Positions 36,828 to 45,469 of a DNA stretch of 64,000 nucleotides are shown piece by piece. Made by a program: the position numbers and the translations under genes. Source of the DNA: Marinoscillum sp. 108 (GTDB lineage: Bacteria; Bacteroidota; Bacteroidia; Cytophagales; Cyclobacteriaceae); NCBI RefSeq assembly GCF_902506655.1, contig NZ_LR734808.1, positions 2,664,501 to 2,728,500 of the forward strand. The letters run 5' to 3'. Numbering within the stretch: the first letter of the stretch is position 1; the number at the start of each line of letters is the position of its first letter. The notes below the pieces were generated by a model that saw only the letters and a program-made list of their open reading frames with translations, made no database searches and had not been told where the DNA came from.

Positions 36828-37742
36828 ATGCATGCTAACGAAAACCCACAGGGTACACTTGAGATGAGCGAACTTCAATATCCGGAAAATGAGATTGAGC
36901 GATTCAGATCTACGCTGCTGCCCTATGCTTATAACATCATAGGGACAATGGAACCCGCACGGGACGTAGTGGAGGAGGTGCTGGTGCCTTTTGTCCTCAA
37001 AAAACACCCGGAGGTTCAAAATCCCACCGGGTATTTGGTAAAATCTGTGATCAACCGGTCGATCAGCCATAAAAATCTTCTGAGAAGCAGGCTGGAGCAC
37101 TATCCTGATCATTGGCTGCCAGAGCCTGTGATTACCGAGGAGGGTATCTATCAGGGTGTGGACAAGGAGCGGATTCTGAGTTATTCCCTGCTGGTGCTTA
37201 TGGAGAAACTGAGCCCGCAAGAGCGGGCGGTTTTTATCCTGAAAAATGCCTTTGAATTCTCACACAAAGACATAGGCGAGGTACTCGGGGTTGAAGAAGA
37301 GCATTCGCGACAGCTTTACAAAAGGTCAAAAGATAAGATTCACCTGAAAAGAGGAAAGAAAAAGGCTCTTTCGAGCCAAGACAGTGACTTGCTGAATGAG
37401 TTGATAGGAGCGATGCGATCTGCTGATTTGCCCAGGATCAAGCACTTGCTCAAAAATAAAGTGGAAAGCCGCTCAGATGGCGGACCAAATAACTCAGCGG
37501 TGCGTAAGGTACTCCGAGGGAAGGACCATGTGTCCAAATTGCTACGGGCCATAGGTACCAAATACTATTTGGAAAACACCCAAGTGGAAGTGATCTCTGT
37601 TAATCATCAGCCGGCTATTGCCTACTTGCAAAATGATGAAGTGTATCGGGTGATGATCCTGGAGGTGGAAGCGGACAAAGTCACCGGAGTTTTTGTGGTG
37701 ATCAATCCGGAAAAGCTGATGGACTTTCGAATCAATCTATAA
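36828..37742 (+). CDS. ECF41-group sigma factor with fused SnoaL-like domain
   Basis: Extracytoplasmic-function sigma factor, 304 aa, of the group regulated by its own C-terminal extension instead of an anti-sigma factor. The sigma-2 region (about 20-88) includes NIIGTMEPARDVVEEVL. The linker has the ECF41 signature WLPEP (96-100). Sigma-4 (about 115-170) has LSPQERAVFILKNAFEFSHKDIGEVLG. The SnoaL/NTF2-like extension (about 185-300) carries SDGGPN at 216-221, a variant of DGGGR/K, and NPEKL (293-297). The AhpD-like gene next door is the classical ECF41 partner, and both genes have matching promoters. The ATG at 36828 sits 30 bp after the -10; an internal ATG at 36864 is possible. Confidence 0.93.
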   Translation: MHANENPQGTLEMSELQYPENEIERFRSTLLPYAYNIIGTMEPARDVVEEVLVPFVLKKHPEVQNPTGYLVKSVINRSISHKNLLRSRLEHYPDHWLPEPVITEEGIYQGVDKERILSYSLLVLMEKLSPQERAVFILKNAFEFSHKDIGEVLGVEEEHSRQLYKRSKDKIHLKRGKKKALSSQDSDLLNELIGAMRSADLPRIKHLLKNKVESRSDGGPNNSAVRKVLRGKDHVSKLLRAIGTKYYLENTQVEVISVNHQPAIAYLQNDEVYRVMILEVEADKVTGVFVVINPEKLMDFRINL

Positions 37743-37753
37743 CTCAAAAAAAC

Positions 37754-37780
37754 TGTCACGTATTGGGCTGCTGGCCAGTC
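37754..37780 (+). promoter_or_regulatory. ECF41-type promoter of the AhpD-like gene
   Basis: TGTCACG (37754-37760), a 16-bp spacer, then AGTC (37777-37780), a one-base variant of CGTC, 25 bp before the ATG at 37806. The -35 half is identical to the one before the sigma gene, pointing to shared control. Confidence 0.78.
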
Positions 37781-37805
37781 ATACTACCATAAACCAAATA
37801 AATGT

Positions 37806-38255
37806 ATGACAATGGAAAGAATAACGGCAAAAGAACTCCCAAAAGGCTGGTTTGATACCATGCTGAATACTGAGGGCTATTTGAAGAAAGCAGGCATTGA
37901 TCAAATGATCTACCACCTGGTGAAGTTTCGGGCTTCGGCCATCAATGGGTGTGGGTATTGTATGGACATGCACGCCAAAGAGGCGGCCAAAGATGGTGAG
38001 ACCGCTCAACGGCTATATCTCTCGCAGGTGTGGCGCGAAGCTACCTGCTTTACTCCTGCCGAAGCTGCTGCGCTGCATCTCACAGAGGCATTGACCGCAA
38101 TAGGTCATTCGGATTTGGAAAGTGCATATACCCATGCATCGGAGCATTTTAGCAAAGTGGAAATCGCTAATCTTGTCTTGCTGATTTGCCAGATCAATTC
38201 ATGGAATCGCATCGCCATTACCTTTGGATATGAGCCGGGTTCTTACAAGGGCTAA
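37806..38255 (+). CDS. AhpD-like carboxymuconolactone decarboxylase family protein
   Basis: A 149-aa all-helical AhpD/CMD-fold protein. The redox motif is AINGCGYCMDMHAKEA, with Cys49, Cys52 and His56 (CxxCxxxH), typical of alkylhydroperoxidase-type members rather than true decarboxylases. It also contains LTEALTAIGH and LLICQINSWNRIAITFGYEPG, common in this subfamily. It lies 63 bp after the ECF41 sigma gene, from which it is probably transcribed, and is closed by a strong terminator. The likely role is disulfide or peroxide chemistry in a stress response; the substrate is unknown. Confidence 0.93.
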   Translation: MTMERITAKELPKGWFDTMLNTEGYLKKAGIDQMIYHLVKFRASAINGCGYCMDMHAKEAAKDGETAQRLYLSQVWREATCFTPAEAAALHLTEALTAIGHSDLESAYTHASEHFSKVEIANLVLLICQINSWNRIAITFGYEPGSYKG

Positions 38256-38265
38256 GGGATGATTC

Positions 38266-38301
38266 TCAAGCTGGCAAATCCATTTGCCAGCTTGATTTTT
38301 T
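38266..38301 (+). terminator. Intrinsic terminator after the AhpD-like gene
   Basis: TCAAGCTGGCAAAT (38266-38279) and ATTTGCCAGCTTGA (38282-38295) form a perfect 14-bp inverted repeat with a T-run to 38301. Only the plus strand has a T tail. Confidence 0.93.
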
Positions 38302-38312
38302 CATTCAATGGG

Positions 38313-40307
38313 TTATCTGATCAGAATCTGACGGCTGATGGTCTGCTGTCGGGTTTTACATCTGACTACATACACTCCCTGTGTCAATGCCGAAACATCA
38401 ATCCTCGATTGGGTAGTGGAGATGACCTCTTTTCCGTTGATGGAAAAAATGCGAATGTCCATTTCCCCAAAGGTGTGTTCATCGGTTTGTACAATAAGAA
38501 AATCATCTGCCGGGTTGGGGTATATTTCAACTTTGAATGAAGGAGAAAGCGACAAAGGCTCCTCTACCGGATCGGTATTGGGTGTTTTGAAATCCCGATC
38601 ATAGACTGCATGAATGGCTCCTGCGGTGTACACCAGCGGCGCATTCCAGTTGATCGTGATTTCATTGGTGGAGTAGCTGCAAAAATCATCTACGTAGCAT
38701 TGGGCGGCAACGAGGCTGGGGTACTTGCTGGCACCACAGTCGTCATTTACATTCTGTGGGTTTGGGCCACCCGCCAGAAATCCTGGCACCGGTGAGGCCA
38801 CATTGTCAGCGCCAGACTGCCTGTGGTGAATGTCTATTGGAGAGACAGTCCCAAAACCTGTCACGAAGCAATATTTGGTGGCATTTCGCCCCAGGAGATA
38901 ATCCACGGCTCCTATGGCAGCATTCAGGTAGTCCACGTCATTCGTCAGCTCATAGGCATACATCAGCAGCATCCCCTGATTGCCGGGGATACTATTACTT
39001 CCCCAGTAGAAGTCATTGTTTGGAATGAGGTAAGGGGAAGTGTTTTTCTGGTAATCCTTGATGTCATCCGTCATATTGATCAGGATGTTTTTAATGGCCG
39101 TGGTATCTGCAGCTGCCGTTAGGGATTTTCTATGGGTGATGAGCGACAGGATACCCAGGGTTTGCACATTGGGCCAGCCTGGTATTCCAAAGTATTGAGA
39201 AAAGTTGAGGGTGGAAAAGTAGCTGTCATCTTTGGTGCTGATGTAGAGTTCGGCGGCAGCCCAGAAAAACTCATCGCTGAAGTTGCCATCTCCGTAACCA
39301 CCGGTATGAACCGCTGGATAGCCATCTTGTGCTCCAGGGTTGTTATACGATACATTAGGGTTGGTCTTGGCCCAAGTCCAGGCTAATTCAGCCTTGGCCA
39401 GACATTCGTCAGCAAAGTCGGGCAGGTAGGGTTTGTAAATTCTGTAAGCCATGGCCATTACAGCGGCAAAGTCGAGTGCAGCTGCTGTGCCCTTGGCCAC
39501 CACATACCGCGTGGCGGTAGCCTTGTGCGGCATGACCACTCCCTGAAAGTTGGCAGTAGTGGTCTTGTTATACACTCCACCGTCATTTGGGTCTTGCATG
39601 GTACTCATCCACTCAATGTTCCAAAGGGCCTCATCGAGGAGGTCGGGCAGTGCATTGCCGCTTTCGGGGATGTTCAGGTCAAGGGTGTCGTAGAATTCAG
39701 GATAGTTTTCATAAGCGGCGAGTAGGGTAAAGGTGCTGATGCCTGAGTTTACAATGTATTTGTTGTAGTCACCGGCATCATACCAGCCTTTCGGTGTGGA
39801 AATGACGGTGCCTGCGGGACGCTCATCGGAAGCTGCCGAAGGCAGAACTACTACCGCATTGTCCGGGTGGCCCAATGGGCGATTGTAGACACCGGCAAAC
39901 TCCTCGGTGAGCTCCATGGAAGCGCGGTTATAGTAATAGGCCTTGATGGTGGCGCTCGTTACATCCAGGAGTACATCATCGGCTATTTTAAAAGGATGGG
40001 AGAGGTCCCCATTTCCAAGCTTTAGTCTATAAGTTCCTCTGGTTTTGAAGTCTGAAAAGTTAGCGATTTTCACATCTTCTTCGGATTTACTCCAATATTT
40101 GGATGCGGACAGCGTACCGGAAAAAACCACTGCCGAGTTACTGTTTTTGATGACTTCAAAGGCCGATTGGCTGGAGCCAACAACCACCGCGATTTTCTGA
40201 GCTTCCGGCAGGAACCCTACCTGATTGAGGCGTATGTTACCGGGAGCAGTTTGGGCAAGGCTTTCCAGGAAATAAAGTAGTAGGAGTGGGACTAAGATCT
40301 TTTTCAT
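38313..40307 (-). CDS. Secreted GH9 glycoside hydrolase (endoglucanase-like) with T9SS sorting domain
   Basis: Secreted beta-glucan hydrolase of 664 aa. The signal peptide (about 1-19, ending LESLAQ) is followed by an Ig-like CelD_N domain (about 20-105; NIRLNQVGFLPEAQKIAVVV) and the GH9 (alpha/alpha)6 barrel. Catalytic regions: GWYDAGDYNKYIVN (catalytic base Asp), DIHHRQSG, and FCSYSTNEITINWNAPLVY (proton-donor Glu in NE). The last 80 residues (FKVEIYPNPADDFLIV, NGKEVISTT, GVYVVRC, ISRQILIR) are a type A sorting domain. The enzyme should therefore leave the cell through the type IX system. Cellulose or mixed beta-glucan is the likely substrate. Confidence 0.94.
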   Translation of the reverse strand: MKKILVPLLLLYFLESLAQTAPGNIRLNQVGFLPEAQKIAVVVGSSQSAFEVIKNSNSAVVFSGTLSASKYWSKSEEDVKIANFSDFKTRGTYRLKLGNGDLSHPFKIADDVLLDVTSATIKAYYYNRASMELTEEFAGVYNRPLGHPDNAVVVLPSAASDERPAGTVISTPKGWYDAGDYNKYIVNSGISTFTLLAAYENYPEFYDTLDLNIPESGNALPDLLDEALWNIEWMSTMQDPNDGGVYNKTTTANFQGVVMPHKATATRYVVAKGTAAALDFAAVMAMAYRIYKPYLPDFADECLAKAELAWTWAKTNPNVSYNNPGAQDGYPAVHTGGYGDGNFSDEFFWAAAELYISTKDDSYFSTLNFSQYFGIPGWPNVQTLGILSLITHRKSLTAAADTTAIKNILINMTDDIKDYQKNTSPYLIPNNDFYWGSNSIPGNQGMLLMYAYELTNDVDYLNAAIGAVDYLLGRNATKYCFVTGFGTVSPIDIHHRQSGADNVASPVPGFLAGGPNPQNVNDDCGASKYPSLVAAQCYVDDFCSYSTNEITINWNAPLVYTAGAIHAVYDRDFKTPNTDPVEEPLSLSPSFKVEIYPNPADDFLIVQTDEHTFGEMDIRIFSINGKEVISTTQSRIDVSALTQGVYVVRCKTRQQTISRQILIR

Positions 40308-40443
40308 TTGCGTTTTGCTATAGTCCTAAAAATAGGATGAAAAGATCACCTCCCGCTATTTTTACCTTTTGATATCCGGGGAAAGAACATTCACAGCACT
40401 AATGTGATACATATGATCCTGTGAAGTCGATTTTTGGGTCTTC

Positions 40444-41469
40444 TTAGAAGAGTCTTCCCATCTCTTGCGGAGGGATGTGACCAAGGTGCTGATAGGCGCG
40501 TTCTGTGGCTTGTCTACCTCTTGAAGTTCGCTTGATGTAGCCTTCCATGATCAGGAAAGGTTCATAGACTTCTTCTATGGTTTCAGCCTCTTCACCACAA
40601 GCTGTGGCAATGGTAGAAAGTCCCACAGGCCCACCTTTGAACTTTTCGATGATGGTAGCCAAAATCCTGTTGTCCATTTCATCAAGTCCATGGTCATCCA
40701 CATCCAGTGCTTTCAGGGCCATTTTAGCAATGTCCAGAGTAATGGCACCATCTCCTTTGATTTGGGCAAAGTCCCGGGTTCGGCGGAGGAGGTTGTTACT
40801 GATACGAGGGGTTCCTCTGCTTCTACGGGCTATTTCGTAGGCGGCTTCCTGATCGATGGGCGTCTCCAGAATATCTGCTGATCGACCCACTATGGAAGTG
40901 AGCAATTTGGCATCATAATATTCCAGTCGGGAGTTTATGCCAAAGCGTGCACGCAGTGGCGAAGTGAGCAAGCCCGAACGGGTAGTAGCCCCGATGAGTG
41001 TAAACGGCTCCAGACTGATTTGTACCGATCGGGCATTGGGTCCACTGTCCAGCAGGATATCGATGCGGTAATCCTCCATAGCCGAGTAGAGGTATTCTTC
41101 CACTACCGGATTGAGTCTGTGGATTTCATCTATGAAGAGTACATCGTGAGCTTCCAGGTTGGTAAGCAAACCAGCCAGCTCGCTGGCCTTGTCCAGTACC
41201 GGGCCGGAAGTCACTTTGATGCCAGCGCCCAGTTCATTGGCAATGATGTGAGAGAGGGTGGTCTTCCCCAGTCCGGGAGGGCCATGTAGCAGTACATGGT
41301 CGAGCGGCTCAGAGCGGAGCTTTGCAGCCTTCACGAAAATCTTCAGGTTTTCAACCACTTTATCCTGTCCGGCAAAATCATCAAACGAAAGAGGGCGCAG
41401 GGCTTTTTCAAACTCTTTTTCTCCAGAATCCATCTGCTCATCATCACCTCTCAGGTAGTCTTCTCTCAT
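40444..41469 (-). CDS. ruvB: Holliday junction branch migration helicase RuvB
   Basis: Hexameric AAA+ motor that drives branch migration of Holliday junctions together with RuvA. It has the family length of 341 aa. Walker A is [12 protein letters not shown], Walker B/sensor [22 protein letters not shown], then the RuvB-specific [19 protein letters not shown] and the C-terminal winged helix ending [13 protein letters not shown]. It is a single gene; ruvA and ruvC are not in this window. It is divergent from apbE over 84 bp. Confidence 0.98.
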   Translation of the reverse strand: MREDYLRGDDEQMDSGEKEFEKALRPLSFDDFAGQDKVVENLKIFVKAAKLRSEPLDHVLLHGPPGLGKTTLSHIIANELGAGIKVTSGPVLDKASELAGLLTNLEAHDVLFIDEIHRLNPVVEEYLYSAMEDYRIDILLDSGPNARSVQISLEPFTLIGATTRSGLLTSPLRARFGINSRLEYYDAKLLTSIVGRSADILETPIDQEAAYEIARRSRGTPRISNNLLRRTRDFAQIKGDGAITLDIAKMALKALDVDDHGLDEMDNRILATIIEKFKGGPVGLSTIATACGEEAETIEEVYEPFLIMEGYIKRTSRGRQATERAYQHLGHIPPQEMGRLF

Positions 41470-41553
41470 GCTTTGTTTTCGATCTTGGACAAAGATAATG
41501 TTAATGAAGGTTAGTAATAGTGTATGCCTTAATATTGCGTAAAATATCCAATT

Positions 41554-42582
41554 ATGAGTCGAAAACTAGTGTTTAGAGTCATCCTGGCGGTGGTTGTGGT
41601 AGTGGCGATTTATCGGGTTTTTATGGGTCAGCCCGGATTTCAGCTGACACATATTACGGGTCAGACCATGGGCACAATCATCTACAATGTGAAGTATCTG
41701 GGTGACGATGTACCCGGTTACAAGACCGAAATTGACTCCATTCTTCAGGCTTTCAATCAGTCACTGTCCACCTACATTCCGGATTCGGAAATATCTCTGC
41801 TCAATAGAACGGACAGTATACTTTATCCCACGAAAATGTTTACTGAGGTGCTGGAGTCCAGCCGGCTGGTTTTTGAGCGTACCAATGGGGCGTTTGATCC
41901 TACCGTGGGTCCTTTGGTCAATGCCTGGGGTTTCGGTCCGGATAAGTCAGTCACAGTGCCCGATAGCAGTGTGATTGATTCTTTGAGATCTATGGTAGGG
42001 TTTGAGCGAATCATCACCCAGGGGAGTCAGGTAAGAATGGACCCTGGCATGTATCTGGACTTTAGTGCCATTGCCAAGGGCTATGCCGTAGACCTGGTGG
42101 CAGAGTTTCTGGAGGGAAGGGGATTGGAACATTACATGGTGGAGATAGGTGGAGAGGTGCGCGCCAGAGGGCAGAATCTAGATAACGAGACCTGGAAAAT
42201 CGGGATAGAAGATCCGATGGTAGCCAGGGACCAGCAACGTCTGTTGGCGATTGTGCAGCTGGATGACCTATCTATGGCCACCTCTGGGAATTACCGTAAT
42301 TATTATCAGGTGGGAGACCGCATCATAGCACATACCATAGATCCCCGAACGGGCTATAACACCAGTCATAATTTACTAAGCGCCTCTGTATTTGCTGAGG
42401 ACTGCATGACGGCAGATGCCTACGCCACGGCGTTTATGGTATTGGGTGTAGAGGGTGCAAAAGAGATTTTATCCACCACAGAGTTGGAGGCATTTTTGAT
42501 TTATCAGGATGATGAGGGTAAATTGAAAAGTTTTGTGTCTTCGGGGCTGCAATCCCTGATAGAACGCAACAACATTCAATGA
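41554..42582 (+). CDS. apbE: FAD:protein FMN transferase (ApbE family)
   Basis: Covalently attaches FMN from FAD to threonine residues of flavoproteins such as NqrB/NqrC. It has 342 aa. An N-terminal signal anchor (about 4-22, [18 protein letters not shown]) places it on the periplasmic side. Motifs: [59 protein letters not shown], and [10 protein letters not shown], with the Mg-binding Asp and Thr near [11 protein letters not shown]. No Nqr or Rnf genes are in the window, so its target is elsewhere. Confidence 0.95.
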   Translation: MSRKLVFRVILAVVVVVAIYRVFMGQPGFQLTHITGQTMGTIIYNVKYLGDDVPGYKTEIDSILQAFNQSLSTYIPDSEISLLNRTDSILYPTKMFTEVLESSRLVFERTNGAFDPTVGPLVNAWGFGPDKSVTVPDSSVIDSLRSMVGFERIITQGSQVRMDPGMYLDFSAIAKGYAVDLVAEFLEGRGLEHYMVEIGGEVRARGQNLDNETWKIGIEDPMVARDQQRLLAIVQLDDLSMATSGNYRNYYQVGDRIIAHTIDPRTGYNTSHNLLSASVFAEDCMTADAYATAFMVLGVEGAKEILSTTELEAFLIYQDDEGKLKSFVSSGLQSLIERNNIQ

Positions 42583-42707
42583 TTGTAATAAAAATTAATA
42601 AAAGTTCAGCTCCAGGTGAATTTTCTTGAAAGGAATTGCATTATCCGTTCTATGAAGTTGCAGCGCCCGCGCAGGGAGATGCTTCACCGCTATAATATCG
42701 CCGATCG

Positions 42708-43430
42708 ATGGTTTTAATGATTCTTATTTTGTTCTTATCCGCCGTACTGGGGGGTGTTTCTTCTAAATTTTTTGGTCATCACACCCAAAGTATCCGGTAC
42801 CCGCTCATCTTCGCAGGGTCTTTTCTCTTCTCCGTCACCATTATACACATTCTTCCTGAAGTCTTCTCTTTGTCAGAAGACCCACTGGAGGTTGGTTTAT
42901 ACATCCTCTTTGGTTTTTTCTTTCAGCAGCTACTGGAATATTTTACTTCTGGTATTGAACACGGACATACGCATGCTCATGATGAGATCACCGGAACGTC
43001 CAAGTTTGGTCTGTTGATCGCTTTGGTGATTCACTCATTTCTGGAGGGTGCGCTGCTTACCCATGATTCTCCATTTCATGAGCGGCATGAGTCATACTCT
43101 CTACTCGTGGGAATTGTCCTCCACAAGATGCCAGCGGCATTTGCTCTGGTGACCACACTTCGAACCAGTAAGGGATTCGATGGACGACTGTGGGGTATAC
43201 TCCTCATCTTTAGCATCTCCTCACCGGTAGGCTTTCTCATGAGCGACCAGGTGCTCAATCTTTCTCCTGAGGTACTTCTCCTGCTTTTTGCCTTTGTGTC
43301 TGGTAGCTTCCTGCATATTTCCACTACCATTTTTGTGGAAAGCAGTCCCAATCATCACTTTGGGCTCAAAAAGTTTCTAATAAGTTTGTTTGGGGCATTT
43401 ACAGCCATTGCGACAGAATATTTTCTATGA
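42708..43430 (+). CDS. ZIP-family divalent metal transporter
   Basis: Inner-membrane transporter of 240 aa with about eight hydrophobic segments. A His-rich loop (IEHGHTHAHDEITG) follows the third helix. Metal-site residues are in the conserved amphipathic helices: LVIHSFLEGALL (H-x3-E) and GIVLHKMPAAFAL (H-x-x-P). These correspond to the HN/HxxxE and HKxPE-type sites of ZIP proteins, and the second glutamate is replaced by Ala in KMPAA. It probably moves zinc or iron. Starts at 42708 and 42717 are both possible. It has no obvious operon partner. Confidence 0.88.
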   Translation: MVLMILILFLSAVLGGVSSKFFGHHTQSIRYPLIFAGSFLFSVTIIHILPEVFSLSEDPLEVGLYILFGFFFQQLLEYFTSGIEHGHTHAHDEITGTSKFGLLIALVIHSFLEGALLTHDSPFHERHESYSLLVGIVLHKMPAAFALVTTLRTSKGFDGRLWGILLIFSISSPVGFLMSDQVLNLSPEVLLLLFAFVSGSFLHISTTIFVESSPNHHFGLKKFLISLFGAFTAIATEYFL

Positions 43431-43511
43431 AAAAATCATTTTGAGTTAGGATTAATTCTTTTCAGGAAGGTAAAATCACATATCTTTCAAAGTTAAGTAA
43501 CTAATCCAACC

Positions 43512-43769
43512 ATGAGTGAAAATACAATGAAGCAGTACTGGCGCAGAAACGTCAGGTATTTACTAATCCTCCTGACCATTTGGTTTGCAGTCTCGTTTGG
43601 CGCCGGCATCCTGCTGGTGGACCAACTCAATGAAATTCAGTTTGCCGGCTTCAAGTTAGGCTTTTGGTTTGCCCAGCAAGGATCCATCTATGCGTTTGTG
43701 ATTCTGATCTTTGTGTATGTCCGCTTGATGAACAAGCTGGACAAGGAATTTGATGTAGACGAAAAGTAG
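43512..43769 (+). CDS. DUF4212 small subunit of sodium:solute symporter
   Basis: An 85-aa membrane protein with two helices (YLLILLTIWFAVSFGAGILL and LGFWFAQQGSIYAFVILIFVYV) and the DUF4212 signature YWRRNVRYL...WF. DUF4212 genes are nearly always followed by an SSS symporter, here only 8 bp downstream. It is taken to be a stabilising or accessory subunit. Confidence 0.93.
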   Translation: MSENTMKQYWRRNVRYLLILLTIWFAVSFGAGILLVDQLNEIQFAGFKLGFWFAQQGSIYAFVILIFVYVRLMNKLDKEFDVDEK

Positions 43770-43777
43770 GAATAATC

Positions 43778-45463
43778 ATGGATGTACAAAGCTGGACTTT
43801 CCTCATCGTAGGAATCACTTTCGCACTTTATATAGGGATTGCCATATGGGCCCGGGCAGCCTCTACTAATGATTTTTATGTGGCTGGAGGTGGTGTTTCT
43901 CCCTTGGCCAATGGTATGGCTACTGCAGCAGACTGGATGTCTGCGGCTTCATTTATCAGCATGGCCGGACTCATTTCTTTTATGGGCTATGATGGCTCGG
44001 TATACCTTATGGGCTGGACAGGTGGGTATGTCTTATTGGCACTGCTTCTGGCTCCGTACCTTAGGAAATTCGGAAAGTTTACAGTACCTGATTTCATAGG
44101 AGATCGGTATTATTCTAATGTGGCCCGTACGGTAGCAGTGATATGCGCCATCATCGTGTCGTTTACCTATGTGGCAGGTCAGATGCGCGGTGTGGGCGTG
44201 GTGTTTTCACGATTTCTGGAGGTGCCGGTGAATGTGGGTGTATATATAGGCATGGGCATTGTCTTCTTTTATGCAGTCCTTGGCGGAATGAAAGGGGTGA
44301 CTTATACGCAGGTGGCTCAGTTTTGTGTTCTGATTTTTGCGTTTATGGTGCCGGCTATTTTCATTAGTTTTCAGCTCACAGGAAATTATATTCCTCAGCT
44401 CGGCTTTGGGAGCCAGGTAGCGGATGGTACTTATCTGCTGGATAAGCTGGACAACCTTCACAAAGAGTTGGGTTTTGCAGAGTACACTGGCGGTACCAAG
44501 TCCATGATAGATGTTTTTGCCATCACCTTTGCCCTGATGGTAGGTACGGCAGGTCTGCCCCATGTGATCGTCAGGTTCTTTACGGTTCCGAAGGTGAGGG
44601 ATGCCCGTCTTTCAGCCGGATGGGCGCTGATTTTCATTGCCATTCTATATACCACTGCTCCTGCCATAGCGGCTTTCGCCAGGACGAACCTCATTGAGAC
44701 GGTTTCCAATCAGGAATATGAGCAGGTACCTCAGTGGTTTTCTAATTGGGAGTCTACTGGTCTTATCGCTTTTGAGGATAAAAATGGAGACGGGAAAATT
44801 CAATACGTGGCTGGAGAGAAAAATGAGCTTACGATAGATCGTGACATCATGGTGCTGGCCAATCCTGAAATAGCCAATTTGCCCAACTGGGTGATCGCTC
44901 TGGTGGCAGCGGGAGGACTGGCTGCAGCCCTGTCTACGGCCGCAGGTTTACTGCTGGTGATTTCAGCCAGTATTTCTCATGACCTGATCAAAAAGCAATT
45001 AAAGCCCAATCTTTCTGATAAGGAGGAATTGATTTGGGCACGGGTAGGGGCGCTGGGTGCCGTATTGGTGGCTGGATATTTCGGCATCAACCCGCCCGGG
45101 TTTGTAGCGGCGGTGGTGGCACTGGCTTTCGGGCTGGCAGCAGCGTCGTTCTTCCCTGCGATTATTTTGGGCATTTTCGATAAGCGAATGAATAAGGAGG
45201 GTGCTATCGCTGGTATGGTCGTCGGCATCTTACTGATGCTGTTTTACATGATCAAGTTCAAGTTTGATGGATTTGGAGGAGGCACTCAGGCAGACTGGTG
45301 GTTTGGAATCTCTCCGGAAGGTTTTGGCACCATTGCCATGCTGGTCAACTTTGCCGTTTCATTCGGGATTTCCAGGTTTTACCCTGCGCCCCCAGCCGAT
45401 GTGCAGGAGATGGTGGAGCAAATCAGGTACCCAAGAGGGGCCGGAGGAGCCACTCATCATTAG
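43778..45463 (+). CDS. Sodium:solute symporter (VC_2705/ActP-like)
   Basis: SSS-family cation-coupled importer of 561 aa with about 13 membrane segments. TNDFYVAGGGVSPLANGMATAADWMSAASFI is the family's first substrate-binding helix. TVPDFIGDRYYSNVARTVAVIC, GTAGLPHVIVRFFTV and GGLAAALSTAAGLLLVISASISHDL are SSS signatures. The DUF4212 partner and the acetyl-CoA synthetase gene 3 kb downstream point to acetate or another short-chain carboxylate as substrate. It converges with the hybrid kinase gene with 6 bp between stops. Confidence 0.93.
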   Translation: MDVQSWTFLIVGITFALYIGIAIWARAASTNDFYVAGGGVSPLANGMATAADWMSAASFISMAGLISFMGYDGSVYLMGWTGGYVLLALLLAPYLRKFGKFTVPDFIGDRYYSNVARTVAVICAIIVSFTYVAGQMRGVGVVFSRFLEVPVNVGVYIGMGIVFFYAVLGGMKGVTYTQVAQFCVLIFAFMVPAIFISFQLTGNYIPQLGFGSQVADGTYLLDKLDNLHKELGFAEYTGGTKSMIDVFAITFALMVGTAGLPHVIVRFFTVPKVRDARLSAGWALIFIAILYTTAPAIAAFARTNLIETVSNQEYEQVPQWFSNWESTGLIAFEDKNGDGKIQYVAGEKNELTIDRDIMVLANPEIANLPNWVIALVAAGGLAAALSTAAGLLLVISASISHDLIKKQLKPNLSDKEELIWARVGALGAVLVAGYFGINPPGFVAAVVALAFGLAAASFFPAIILGIFDKRMNKEGAIAGMVVGILLMLFYMIKFKFDGFGGGTQADWWFGISPEGFGTIAMLVNFAVSFGISRFYPAPPADVQEMVEQIRYPRGAGGATHH

Positions 45464-45469
45464 TATGGG

